Shown here piece by piece: positions 25,703-34,034 of a DNA stretch of 64,000 nucleotides. The notes below the pieces were generated by a model, which saw only the letters and a program-made list of their open reading frames with translations, was not told the DNA's origin and did not search any database. The translations under genes and the position numbers were made by a program. Origin of the DNA: Eubacteriaceae bacterium Marseille-Q4139 (GTDB taxonomy: Bacteria > Bacillota > Clostridia > Lachnospirales > Lachnospiraceae); the NCBI GenBank assembly GCA_018223415.1, contig JAGTTQ010000001.1, positions 3,521,365 to 3,585,364 of the forward strand, given 5' to 3'. The first letter of the stretch is position 1; the number at the start of each line of letters is the position of its first letter.

Positions 25703-26962
25703 ATGGAGACGGAGAAAGAGGAATATCTGGCAGCAGCCAGACAGAACGCTGTCTATCTGGCGAAGTGGCTGTGGTTTTCCCTTCTGATGGGAACCGGCTG
25801 CGGCCTGATCGGCGCCGCCTTCGGCCGGCTTTTGTCCCTGGCTTCCGAAACCTTCGGCCGCCTGGGCTTCCTGTTATACCTGATGCCGGCGGCCGGGATT
25901 GTAATCGTACTGATCCATGAGCTGTTTCATCAGGTGGGAAACAAGGGGACGAACCTGGTGCTGGAATCCGTTTCCTCGGATGAAACAATCAGCCCGTCGG
26001 TGCTCCCGTGTATTTTCAGCTCGGCGATTCTTACCCATTTTGTCGGCGGTTCTGCTGGTAAAGTGGGGGCATCACTTCAAATGGGCGGCTGCTTTGGAAA
26101 TATAGTGGGAGAGATCTTCCATCTCGACCAGAGAGACAAAAAGGTGCTCATCATGAGCGGCATGAGCGGCTGCTTTGCGGCCATCTTCGGCACGCCGCTG
26201 GCGGCGGCTGTCTTCGGGATGGAGGTCATAAGCGTCGGCGTCCTTTACTATGCGGCGCTTCTTCCCTGTGTGCTGTCGGCGTTTTTAGCTGCCCATGTGG
26301 CGGGGCTTTTCGGCGTCACCGGCGATAAATTCCCTCTGGAAACGCTGCCGGCTGCGGACGTCCGCCTGTTCCTTTTAATCCTTCTTCTGGCCGTTTCGGG
26401 GGCCGTTTGCAGCGGCTTATTCTGCATCCTCTTAAGAGGCGTACGAAAGGTTTTCCTTTCGCGGATCCGGAACATTTTTCTGAGAATCCTGGCGGCCTCG
26501 GCAGTTTTCATCGCCCTTACGGCCGTTGTGGGGAACCGGGACTACTGCGGCACAGGCGCCGGCTTAATGGCCGCAGCCATGACCGGCGGCGTGCCGTATG
26601 CGGCGTTTCTTTTAAAGATGCTTTTTACGGCTGTGACCCTTGGCGGCGGTTTTAAGGGTGGAGAAATTGGCCCAAGCCTTTCGGTGGGCGCATGCCTTGG
26701 CGCGGCCTTCGGGAACGTGTTTGGGATTTCTCCGGCGCTCTGCGCGGCCTGCGGGATGCTGTCGCTGTTTTCCGGCGTCACAAACTGCCCGGTGGCCTCG
26801 CTGTTTCTGGGCTTTGAGCTTTTCGGTACGGAAGGGATCCTGTATTTCGCTGTGACCGTGGCGTTAAGCTTTGCCATGTCCGGCTACTACGGCCTTTACA
26901 GCAGCCAGAAATTTACATATTCCAAGACAAAGACGGAATTCATAAACAGGAAGGCAAATTAA
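25703..26962 (+). CDS. ClC-family anion channel/transporter with Val in place of the gating glutamate
   Basis: A 419-residue polytopic membrane protein of the voltage-gated chloride channel (ClC) family, with about ten hydrophobic segments. Family motifs: GGSAGKVGASLQMGG (equivalent of GREGPxxQ), FGTPLAAAVFGMEV (GxPxAAxxFxxE) and GGGFKGGEIGPSLSVGACLGAAFG (GGxFxP region). The position of the external gating glutamate of ClC antiporters holds Val (GKVGA), as in channel-type ClCs, so it may be a passive channel. It has no CBS domains. The start has TAGGAGACGG. The transported anion is unknown. It is nine bases after ilvA and followed by the thrS T-box region. Confidence 0.87.
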   Translation: METEKEEYLAAARQNAVYLAKWLWFSLLMGTGCGLIGAAFGRLLSLASETFGRLGFLLYLMPAAGIVIVLIHELFHQVGNKGTNLVLESVSSDETISPSVLPCIFSSAILTHFVGGSAGKVGASLQMGGCFGNIVGEIFHLDQRDKKVLIMSGMSGCFAAIFGTPLAAAVFGMEVISVGVLYYAALLPCVLSAFLAAHVAGLFGVTGDKFPLETLPAADVRLFLLILLLAVSGAVCSGLFCILLRGVRKVFLSRIRNIFLRILAASAVFIALTAVVGNRDYCGTGAGLMAAAMTGGVPYAAFLLKMLFTAVTLGGGFKGGEIGPSLSVGACLGAAFGNVFGISPALCAACGMLSLFSGVTNCPVASLFLGFELFGTEGILYFAVTVALSFAMSGYYGLYSSQKFTYSKTKTEFINRKAN

Positions 26963-27022
26963 AAATCGCGCCTGCGGCATGCCAAAAAACGGCGCCCGCA
27001 GTGCGGCGTCGGAAAAAAGTCC

Positions 27023-27050
27023 TTGACAAACGGCGCCCAGATGCTATACT
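27023..27050 (+). promoter_or_regulatory. Promoter of the T-box-thrS transcript
   Basis: TTGACA (27023-27028) and TATACT (27045-27050) with a 16-base spacer, directly upstream of the T-box leader. Confidence 0.85.
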
Positions 27051-27055
27051 AGAGA

Positions 27056-27304
27056 AACAAATGAAATTGCAAACACGCTGACAGGAAGAGTAGCCCTGAG
27101 GAAGGTTCAGAGAGAGGTGCATTTGGTGTGAGCGCCTCACGGGAATCAGGAGGAAGACCACCCTGGAGTGTCCCTTAATCGGGAACGGTGATTCCGTTAT
27201 CATCAAATGAGTGGCATGAAATTTTCATGCAAGCAGGGTGGAACCGCGATGTAAAAGTCGTCCCTTGGCAGATCCGGAGAGGATTGGCCAGGGGGCGTTT
27301 TTTT
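27056..27304 (+). promoter_or_regulatory. T-box leader (threonine) of thrS
   Basis: A full T-box leader. Stem I runs from GACAGG (about 27080) to GGAGTGTC (about 27172). It contains the AGAGAG bulge and an apparent specifier ACC (27157-27159, threonine) followed by A. The conserved T-box AGGGTGGAACCGCG is at 27235-27248. The terminator CGTCCCTTGGC (27259-27269) pairs with GCCAGGGGGCG (27287-27297), followed by seven Ts. Uncharged tRNA-Thr should stabilise the antiterminator and allow thrS transcription. This explains the 421-base gap between the ClC gene and thrS. Confidence 0.95.
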
Positions 27305-27383
27305 GTTTCGTAGCCCGAAAATCTGTCTGTCAGAAACAAGAGGCCGCGGAAACGAAACCGATGGCATAAAAAGGAGAATCAGT

Positions 27384-29321
27384 ATGAAGATCACATTGAA
27401 AGACGGCTCCGTAAGAGAGTACGAGAACCCGATGTCCGTCCTGGACATCGCAAAGGACATCAGTGAAGGCCTGGCAAGGATGGCCTGCGTCGCTGAGATC
27501 GACGGCGAGGAGGCCGATCTGAGAACGGTTTTCGATAAGGACTGCCATTTAAGCATCTTAACGGCAAAGGATCCGGAGGGCCTTTCCGCACTCCGCCACA
27601 CGGCCAGTCATGTGATGGCACAGGCCATCAAGAGGCTGTGGCCGGGCACCAAACTTGCCATCGGCCCGTCCATCGCAGACGGCTTCTACTACGACGTGGA
27701 CTCCGAGGAGCCGATCATGGCCGAGGATCTGGAGAAGATCGAGGCTGAGATGAAGAAAATCATCAAAGAGGCGCTGCCGCTGGAGCGGTTCGAGCTTCCG
27801 CGGGCCGAGGCCATCGCACTCATGAAGGAAAAAGACGAACCGTACAAGGTAGAGCTGATCGAAGACCTTCCCGAAGACTCCGTCATCAGCTTCTATAAGC
27901 AGGGCGAGTTCACCGACCTCTGCGCCGGCCCCCACCTGATGAACACGAAAGACGTGGGCAAGGCCTTCAAGCTTATGAACATCGCCGGCGCTTACTGGCG
28001 CGGAAGCGAGAAAAACAAGATGCTCACGAGAATCTATGCGACGGCATTCCCGAAAAAGGAAGAGCTGGAGGCATACATCACGATGATGGAGGAAGCGAAA
28101 AAGCGCGACCACAGAAAGCTCGGAAGAGAGCTTGGCCTTTTCATGATGCATGAGGCCGGCCCCGGCTTCCCGTTCTTCCTTCCGAAGGGCATGATTTTAA
28201 AGAATACGCTTCTCGACTATTGGCGCGAGATCCACAAGAAGGCCGGATACGTGGAAATTTCCACGCCGATCATCTTAAACAGGAAGCTCTGGGAGACCTC
28301 CGGCCACTGGGATCACTATAAAAATAACATGTACACGACGGTCATCGACGAGGAAGACTATGCCATCAAGCCGATGAACTGTCCCGGCGGCGTTCTCGTC
28401 TACGCCTCCGAACCGCGCTCCTACCGTGATTTGCCCCTGCGGATGGGTGAGCTGGGCATCGTCCACCGCCATGAAAAATCCGGCCAGCTCCACGGCCTGA
28501 TGCGCGTCCGCTGCTTTACCCAGGACGACGCCCACATTTTCATGACGCCGGAGCAGATCCGCGACGAGATCAAGAACGTAGCAAGGCTGATCCATGAGGT
28601 TTACTCCTTGTTCGGCTTCAAGTACCATGTGGAGCTTTCCACAAGGCCGGAGGACAGCATGGGAAGCGACGAGGACTGGGAGCTGGCAACAGAATCTCTC
28701 CGCGGCGCCCTGGACGACCTCGGTGTCGATTACGTGGTGAACGAAGGCGACGGCGCCTTCTACGGCCCGAAGATCGACTTCCATCTGGAAGACTCCATCG
28801 GACGTACCTGGCAGTGCGGTACGATCCAGCTTGACTTCCAGCTTCCGCAGCGGTTTGAGCTGGAATACATCGGCGCAGACGGCGAGAAACACCGCCCGAT
28901 CATGATTCACCGCGTGGCGTTCGGCTCCATCGAGCGTTTCATCGGTATCCTGATTGAGCATTTTGCAGGCGCATTCCCCACCTGGCTGGCTCCGGTACAG
29001 GTAAAGGTGCTCCCGATCTCCGAAAAGCATGAAGCGTATGCCCAGAAGATCAAGGATGAGCTGGATGCTGCCGGCATCCGCGCCGAAATCGACTTGAGAA
29101 ACGAAAAGATCGGCTACAAGATCCGCGAGGCTCAGACCCAGAAGATCCCGTATATGCTGATTGCAGGACAGAAAGAGGAAGAAGAGGGCACTGTCTCCGT
29201 GAGAAGCCGCTTCAAAGGCGACGAAGGCTCTGCAAACCTTGCCGACTTCATCGAAAGCATCAAAAAAGAGACTGCCTCCCGGGAAATCCGTCAGGTGGAA
29301 GTGAAAAAAGAAGAAAAATAA
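27384..29321 (+). CDS. thrS: Threonyl-tRNA synthetase
   Basis: A 645-residue class II synthetase. The N-terminus (1-60, MKITLKDGSVREYENP) is a TGS domain. The editing (SAD) domain follows, with HTASHVMAQAIKRLWP and the CAGPHL motif. The catalytic core has MNCPGGVLVYASEPRSYRDLPLR and HRHEKSGQLHGLMRVRCFTQ. The C-terminal anticodon-binding domain begins near WLAPVQVKVLPIS. It charges tRNA-Thr and clears mis-charged serine. The ATG at 27384 has AAAGGAG. It is controlled by the T-box upstream. Certain. Confidence 0.98.
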   Translation: MKITLKDGSVREYENPMSVLDIAKDISEGLARMACVAEIDGEEADLRTVFDKDCHLSILTAKDPEGLSALRHTASHVMAQAIKRLWPGTKLAIGPSIADGFYYDVDSEEPIMAEDLEKIEAEMKKIIKEALPLERFELPRAEAIALMKEKDEPYKVELIEDLPEDSVISFYKQGEFTDLCAGPHLMNTKDVGKAFKLMNIAGAYWRGSEKNKMLTRIYATAFPKKEELEAYITMMEEAKKRDHRKLGRELGLFMMHEAGPGFPFFLPKGMILKNTLLDYWREIHKKAGYVEISTPIILNRKLWETSGHWDHYKNNMYTTVIDEEDYAIKPMNCPGGVLVYASEPRSYRDLPLRMGELGIVHRHEKSGQLHGLMRVRCFTQDDAHIFMTPEQIRDEIKNVARLIHEVYSLFGFKYHVELSTRPEDSMGSDEDWELATESLRGALDDLGVDYVVNEGDGAFYGPKIDFHLEDSIGRTWQCGTIQLDFQLPQRFELEYIGADGEKHRPIMIHRVAFGSIERFIGILIEHFAGAFPTWLAPVQVKVLPISEKHEAYAQKIKDELDAAGIRAEIDLRNEKIGYKIREAQTQKIPYMLIAGQKEEEEGTVSVRSRFKGDEGSANLADFIESIKKETASREIRQVEVKKEEK

Positions 29322-29343
29322 TGCGGCGGCAGGCCGTTTATGC

Positions 29344-29382
29344 AAATGTCCCGGTGGATTTCTCCCCGGGACGTTTGTGTTT
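29344..29382 (+). terminator. Terminator after thrS
   Basis: AAATGTCCCGG (29344-29354) pairs with CCGGGACGTTT (29366-29376, one G-T pair), followed by GTGTTTCC. The stem is strong and the U-run short. Confidence 0.7.
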
Positions 29383-29497
29383 CCATAGATTTCCGAAACT
29401 GGAAGAAATATTTGGGAAAATGTAAGAAAAAAGTGCGGGATTTTCGGAGAATTTTCCGATATAATAGGAGAAAATAAGTGATATGGGAGGAAATTCT

Positions 29498-30274
29498 ATG
29501 AAAAAGTTATTTGCTTGCCTGCTGGCCGTTACTGTGGCACTTTCCGCCGCCGGGTGCCAGAAGAAAGAAGAACCGATGGATGTGTTCAAGAAGGCTGCTG
29601 AGAAAAATGCCGAGCTGGACTCCATCGACATGACAAGCTCCATGAACATGACGATGGCGATGGGCGAAAACAGTCTTGACTTCGGTACGGATATGGATGT
29701 AAAAATGTCCGGAGCGTCTTCCGACGATCTGAAATACTATGCCGAGACCTCGACAAACATTATGGGAACATCCCTGAATATGACCATGTTTTACACGGAA
29801 GGCTATTATTATCTGGACATGGAAGGGGACAAGATGAAATACGCCATGGATATAGAAACGATGATGGAAGAAGCGGAAAAGGCGGGAATCGACACCGTGG
29901 AGGCCGACTGGATCAGCGAAATTTCCATGGAAGAGTCCGGTGATGACAAGATCCTGACCTTCACAGCCGATCCGGCGAAGATGGATTCCTATGTCCAGGA
30001 GCTTCTCGGCGCATCCGGCGCCTTTGATGAGCTGGCGGATTCCGGAATGACAATCGAGAGCGTCTCCGGCGTCTACACGGTGGGAAAAGACGGCTACTAT
30101 AAAGATATGAAGCTTGACATGACCTTTAAAATGACGGTGGAAGGCACGGAAGTGGAGATGACAGTTTCCATGGACGCAGTCATCAACAACCCGGGCCAGC
30201 CGGTTACGGTAGAGATCCCGTCCACGGAAGGGTACACGGAAATTGACATCAGTGAGCTGGATTTGGCAGCGTAA
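29498..30274 (+). CDS. DUF6612-like lipoprotein
   Basis: A 258-residue lipoprotein. The signal MKKLFACLLAVTVALSAAGC gives a lipidated Cys at residue 20. The mature part is mostly beta-strand-like, acidic, and unusually methionine-rich near residues 45-60 (DMTSSMNMTMAMG). The pattern of paired strands ending in a membrane-proximal YTEIDIS resembles the DUF6612/LolA-like lipoproteins found in many Clostridia; that is recognition by style. The function is unknown. The ATG at 29498 has GGGAGG, and a TATAAT (29460-29465) lies upstream without a clear -35. The SRAP gene follows after 12 bases. Confidence 0.75.
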   Translation: MKKLFACLLAVTVALSAAGCQKKEEPMDVFKKAAEKNAELDSIDMTSSMNMTMAMGENSLDFGTDMDVKMSGASSDDLKYYAETSTNIMGTSLNMTMFYTEGYYYLDMEGDKMKYAMDIETMMEEAEKAGIDTVEADWISEISMEESGDDKILTFTADPAKMDSYVQELLGASGAFDELADSGMTIESVSGVYTVGKDGYYKDMKLDMTFKMTVEGTEVEMTVSMDAVINNPGQPVTVEIPSTEGYTEIDISELDLAA

Positions 30275-30286
30275 GGAGGAAATGCA

Positions 30287-30856
30287 ATGTGCAGCCGGTT
30301 TCACATAAGCCTCCGGGGGAAGAAGCTCCTGGAGGGCTTTCCCGGCTTTGAAGAATTTAAAGAAGGAGAGATCCGGCCCGGCGATTTGTCGCCGGTTCTC
30401 TTTTTCTTTGATGAGAAGCCGGGACTGAAGATTTTGAGATGGGGCTTCCGCCCGGAAGGAAAAAGCGGCCTTGTTTTCAACGCCAGGTCGGAGAGCGCCG
30501 GGGAGCGGCCGATGTTTAAGCAGTGTTTCAAAGAACGCCGCTGCATCATTCCCGCCTCCTGGTTCTATGAGTGGAACCGGGAAAAAGAGAAGATGAAATT
30601 TGAAGACGGGAGCGGCAGCCCGCTTTTGTATCTGGCAGGCTTATGGAGGAAGGAAGAGGACGGCGGCCGCTTCGTGGTTCTGACGACAGAGGCCAATGCC
30701 TCCATGGCGCCGGTTCACGACAGGATGCCGCTGCTTCTTAAAAGAGAGGAACTGGCCGGCTGGTGTGCCGACGAAGAGTCCGCCGGAAAGCTTCTGAAAA
30801 AAAGGCCGGAGGAGCTTCTTCGCTCCTCCGACTATGAACAGCTTCGTCTGTTTTAA
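30287..30856 (+). CDS. yedK: SOS response-associated peptidase (SRAP/YedK, HMCES family)
   Basis: A 189-residue SRAP protein. It starts MCSRF, giving the catalytic Cys2 after Met removal. It has the NARSES motif (Asn and Glu of the active site), IIPASWFYEW and the catalytic His in HDRMPLLL. HMCES/YedK proteins form a covalent thiazolidine bond with abasic sites in single-stranded DNA and shield them. It is shorter than the 220-residue E. coli form but keeps all key residues. Its stop overlaps the stop of convergent selD by three bases. Confident. Confidence 0.93.
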   Translation: MCSRFHISLRGKKLLEGFPGFEEFKEGEIRPGDLSPVLFFFDEKPGLKILRWGFRPEGKSGLVFNARSESAGERPMFKQCFKERRCIIPASWFYEWNREKEKMKFEDGSGSPLLYLAGLWRKEEDGGRFVVLTTEANASMAPVHDRMPLLLKREELAGWCADEESAGKLLKKRPEELLRSSDYEQLRLF

Positions 30857-31890
30857 CCGACGTAAATCGGGTATTCCCGGTACGGCTCCGTGTGGCCGAT
30901 GATTTCCGCCACGGGAACCAAATCTTTTAACCGCCTTAAAAAGCCCTCGCCGGCCGCTTCCGGGACGGCGATTAAGAGGCCGCCCGACGTCTGCGGGTCA
31001 AAGAGCAGGTCACTGACATTTTCGGGCACGGAATCCGAAATGGAGACGAGGCCGTCCAGATATCCGCGGTTTTTGTATGCATTTGCCGGTACAATCCCCA
31101 TGGAGGCGTAATCCAGCGCCCCGGGGAGTGCCGGTATTTTTTTGCTGTCGATGAAAAAGCTCTGCCCGCTGCCGGCCGCCATTTCGTAGCAGTGGCCCAG
31201 AAGGCCGAAGCCGGTCACGTCGGTGCAGGCATGGATGATGGGCTCTTTCTCCATCACTAACGCCGCGTACTTATTGAGGAATTCCATGGAATCCACGGCC
31301 GCCTTGTGCTCCGCCGGCGTAAGGATCCCGCCGCGGTCGGCTGTCGTCAGGATTCCGGAGCCCAATGCCTTTGTGAGGATCAGCACATCGCCGGCCGGCG
31401 CCGCATTGTTTTTAAGCACCTTGTCCGGATGGACGAAGCCGGTGACGGAAAGGCCGTATTTGGGCACGGGATCCTTGATGGTATGGCCGCCGACCACCAT
31501 GGCGTCGGCCTCGGCCACTTTTTCGTAGCCGCCCTGGAGAATGGCCTGGAGGTGTTCCTTTGCGAGATCCTCCGGGAAGCAGAACACGTTCATGGCTAAC
31601 TTCGGACGGCCGCCCATGGCGTACACATCGCTTAGGGAATTGGCCGCCGCGATTTTCCCATATTCGTAGGGATCGTCCACCACAGGCGGGAAAATATCGA
31701 CGGTCTGGATCAGTGCCAGTTCCTCGTTTACTTTATAGACAGCGGCATCGTCGCTGGTGTCGAAGCCGACTAAAAGGTTCGGGTCGGAAAATTTGGGCAG
31801 GTGACACAAAACTTGTGCCAGGGCATCGGGGCCCACCTTGGCCGCTCAGCCGCCCTGCTTTGTCATGGATGTGAGCTTGATGGATGACAT
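30853..31890 (-). CDS. selD: Selenide, water dikinase (selenophosphate synthetase), Sec-containing
   Basis: Reverse-strand gene of 345 residues counting an in-frame UGA. The start ATG (31888-31890) has AAAGGAGG upstream. The sequence is MSSIKLTSMTKQGG, then UGA at codon 15 (31846-31848), then AAKVGP. Position 15 corresponds to the catalytic Cys/Sec of SelD (GGC/U-AAK), next to the catalytic Lys, so the UGA is read as Sec. DTSDDAAVY, GGHTIKDPVPKYG and FDPQTSGGLL confirm the family. It makes selenophosphate from selenide and ATP. It lies 27 bases after the AAA+ regulator gene and shares its promoter. Without Sec it would look truncated to 327 residues. Confidence 0.96.
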
Positions 31891-31917
31891 GCTGCCAACC
31901 TCCTTTTCTGATCGCCC

Positions 31918-32898
31918 CTAGAAGGGCTTTTCGATGTTATATTCATTGATTTTATTGAAAATCTGGCGGGCGCTGATGTTTAGCTCCTTGGCTGCTGCGT
32001 TGATGTTCCAGCCGGTCTGCCGGAGCGCCCATTCCAGATATTCCTTTTCACTGCGCCTCTTAAACTCCTTCCAGGAGATCATCTCATGGGTGCTGTAAGA
32101 GGAAGTCGGCGTCGTCCTGTGGAGATTATAGAGGATCGGGAGCCCCTCCGTGGTAATCACATGGTTCTGGGACAGGACAACCATCCGGTCGATGGTGTTT
32201 TTTAGCTCTCTGATATTTCCCGGATAGTCATAACTTGTGAGAAACTCCCAGGCTTTATCCTCGATCTTATCAATGCGGATCTCGTTTTCCTCCTGGGCCT
32301 TCTTTAAAAGAAAGTGGATCATCCCCTCCAAATCCTCTTTGCGCTCCCTTAAAGGCGGGATCCGGATGACGATGGTGCTGACCCGGTAGAAAAAGTCTTC
32401 CCGGAAGGTGCCGTTTAAGACCTCGGTGGGCAGATCACGGCTGGTGGCCGTAATCAGGCGGAAGTCCAGATATTTTTTGTTGTTCCCGCCGAGCCGCTCG
32501 ATTTCCTTTGTCTCGATGGCCCTCAGAAGCTTCACCTGGGTCGTCAGGCTGACGTCACCGATGGCATCAAGAAACAGCGTCCCGTGATCGGCCAGCTCAA
32601 ACTTTCCGACCCGCCGCCTTATGGTGTCGGAAAAGATGCCCGGCTCCATGCCGAAAAGCTCCGGCTCCAGAAGGGATTCGGTGTAAGCGTTGCAGTTTAC
32701 GGCCACAAAGGGCTTGTCCGAACGGCGGCTCAGAAGGTGGATATACTGCGCCGCCACGTCCTTTCCCGTTCCCGACTCGCCGATTAAAAGCACGTTGGCA
32801 TTGGAAGCCGCCACCCGCCGGCAGTCCTGAAGCGTCCTCTGGTAGGCGGCTGATTTTGTTTTCATGAAAAAGGAACTTTCAAATTCCTGCTGATTCAT
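31918..32898 (-). CDS. Sigma-54-activator-like AAA+ regulator with degenerate GAFTGA and Walker B
   Basis: A 326-residue protein with only about 20 residues before the AAA+ domain, so no sensor domain. Walker A is intact (GESGTGKD, 40-47). The sigma-54 contact loop GAFTGA reads GIFSDT (87-92). The Walker B motif reads LFLDAIGD with Ala112 where the catalytic Glu normally sits. The arginine region FREDFFYRVS is kept. A Fis-like helix-turn-helix ends the protein (NINAAAKELNISARQIFNKI). It probably binds DNA and ATP but may not hydrolyse ATP or open a sigma-54 promoter. A consensus sigma-A promoter drives it with selD. A selenium or glycine-reductase regulator is a reasonable guess from position. 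Confidence 0.88.
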   Translation of the reverse strand: MNQQEFESSFFMKTKSAAYQRTLQDCRRVAASNANVLLIGESGTGKDVAAQYIHLLSRRSDKPFVAVNCNAYTESLLEPELFGMEPGIFSDTIRRRVGKFELADHGTLFLDAIGDVSLTTQVKLLRAIETKEIERLGGNNKKYLDFRLITATSRDLPTEVLNGTFREDFFYRVSTIVIRIPPLRERKEDLEGMIHFLLKKAQEENEIRIDKIEDKAWEFLTSYDYPGNIRELKNTIDRMVVLSQNHVITTEGLPILYNLHRTTPTSSYSTHEMISWKEFKRRSEKEYLEWALRQTGWNINAAAKELNISARQIFNKINEYNIEKPF

Positions 32899-32937
32899 CT
32901 GTGGATCCTTTCAAAGCGCTGTGAGATTCTATCTGGT

Positions 32938-32966
32938 ATTATAGCGGATTTCATGGAAAATGACAA
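32938..32966 (-). promoter_or_regulatory. Sigma-A promoter of the AAA+ regulator-selD operon
   Basis: On the reverse strand TTGTCA (32966-32961) and TATAAT (32943-32938) with a 17-base spacer, 40 bases before the regulator start. It is divergent from the TraX-like gene promoter, with the two -35 boxes 25 bases apart. Confidence 0.85.
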
Positions 32967-32991
32967 TGGTTTCTAAAAACCAAACGATTCC

Positions 32992-33020
32992 TTGACAAAT
33001 GGGCCAAAGGGGCTTAAACT
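32992..33020 (+). promoter_or_regulatory. Sigma-A promoter of the TraX-like gene
   Basis: TTGACA (32992-32997) and TAAACT (33015-33020) with a 17-base spacer, 36 bases upstream of the ATG at 33056. Confidence 0.8.
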
Positions 33021-33055
33021 TAAATTAGGAGAATTTTGGCCGGAGGAAAGGCTTG

Positions 33056-33808
33056 ATGGGAGAGCAGCAGACAAAGCGGACCGTCACCGGACGGGAATTA
33101 AAATGGATTGCCGTCCTTTCCATGACGCTCGATCACATCGGCGCTGTCCTCGTGGAACCAAAAATCCCCGGATTCTCGAACCCCTATGCGGCGGAAACAT
33201 TCCTGACCGGAGGGGAGACATCTTATCTTTACTGGCTCGATGTGGTACTCCGGTACGCCGGCCGTCTGGCCTTCCCGATTTTCTGCTTCCTTCTTGCGGA
33301 AGGCTTTCTCCATACGCGGAGCCGGAAACGGTATGCCCTTCGGCTTGCATGCTTTGCTGTTGTCTCAGAATTTCCTTATGATATGGCACGGGCCGGGACA
33401 TGGTTTGATCCTGAAAGCCAGAATGTGTTTGCAGCCCTGTTCCTTTGCCTGGCGCTTATGGAAGCGCTGGCGCGCTGGGAGGCGAAAAGCGCACAGATGC
33501 CTGCCTTTTTCGGCGGGGCCGTTCTCCTGACCGGGGCCTTCTGCCTGGCGGCGGAACTTGCCTGCTGTGACTACGGCTTTTTGGGGCCGCTTCTCGTTTC
33601 CGTCCTGTACCTGTTTCGGAACGATAAGAGAAACCAGCTCCTTTTTGGCGCAGCCATCGTCTCCGTGGAGGTGACGGCGCCTCTTGCCTTCCTTTTAATC
33701 CGGCTGTATGATGGGACGCAGGGAAAGAAGAACGGGAAGTATTTCTTCTATATTTATTATCCGCTCCATCTGCTGATCCTCAGTATGGTGGGGAAATTAG
33801 TCACATAA
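33056..33808 (+). CDS. TraX family membrane protein
   Basis: A 250-residue polytopic protein of the TraX family (PF05857). It opens with GRELKWIAVLSMTLDHIGAV, the characteristic first helix with its DHIG motif, continues with LRYAGRLAFPIFCFLLAEGF and RYALRLACFAVVSEFPYD, and ends YYPLHLLILSMVGKL. F-plasmid TraX acetylates pilin, and chromosomal homologues are acyltransferase-like membrane proteins of unknown substrate. A CGGAGGAAAGG site supports the start. It lies alone between the divergent AAA+ regulator and the grd operon. No link to selenium is visible, and there are no conjugation genes nearby. Confidence 0.85.
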   Translation: MGEQQTKRTVTGRELKWIAVLSMTLDHIGAVLVEPKIPGFSNPYAAETFLTGGETSYLYWLDVVLRYAGRLAFPIFCFLLAEGFLHTRSRKRYALRLACFAVVSEFPYDMARAGTWFDPESQNVFAALFLCLALMEALARWEAKSAQMPAFFGGAVLLTGAFCLAAELACCDYGFLGPLLVSVLYLFRNDKRNQLLFGAAIVSVEVTAPLAFLLIRLYDGTQGKKNGKYFFYIYYPLHLLILSMVGKLVT

Positions 33809-33832
33809 CGGCGGCTTATCCGTGTAACGGCC

Positions 33833-33885
33833 GTCGAATGAGAAAAAAACTTCCGAAGAGAGAAAAAAACTTCGGTCTCATTGGA
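33833..33885 (+). terminator. Nested hairpins after the TraX-like gene
   Basis: CCGAAG (33854-33859) pairs with CTTCGG (33871-33876) inside a wider AATGAGA/TCTCATT pair (about 33837-33843 and 33877-33883). No U-run follows on this strand, so termination is uncertain. The 226-base gap 33809-34034 also holds the direct repeats and palindrome described separately. Confidence 0.4.
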
Positions 33886-33948
33886 GAAAAGTGGAGAAAA
33901 AAATTTCAATCCTCTTTTCAAACAGATAAAAGTATGTTATCTTATAGA

Positions 33949-33990
33949 TGCATAGAAAAAAACTATACTGGTTTTTGTGTGCATAGAAAA
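33949..33990 (+). repeat. 11-bp direct repeat upstream of grdX
   Basis: TGCATAGAAAA occurs at 33949-33959 and again at 33980-33990, 31 bases start to start (about three helical turns). A TATACT that could be a -10 box (33964-33969) lies between them. The spacing suggests two same-face protein sites at the grd promoter. Confidence 0.55.
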
Positions 33991-33991
33991 G

Positions 33992-34019
33992 ATTGAAACA
34001 GGACATGTCCTGAATCAAT
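33992..34019 (+). promoter_or_regulatory. 28-bp palindrome just upstream of grdX
   Basis: ATTGA-AA-CAGGACATGTCCTG-AA-TCAAT: a perfect 14-base palindrome with matching 5-base outer arms. It ends five bases before the GAGGGTGG ribosome site of grdX. It could be an operator for a dimeric regulator or, once transcribed, a hairpin near the ribosome site. Confidence 0.6.
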
Positions 34020-34034
34020 AGAGGGTGGAAAGCG

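Noticed and set aside
31840..31890. selD looks truncated at its N-terminus
   Set aside because: Reading UGA as Sec restores the full family N-terminus with a good ribosome site.
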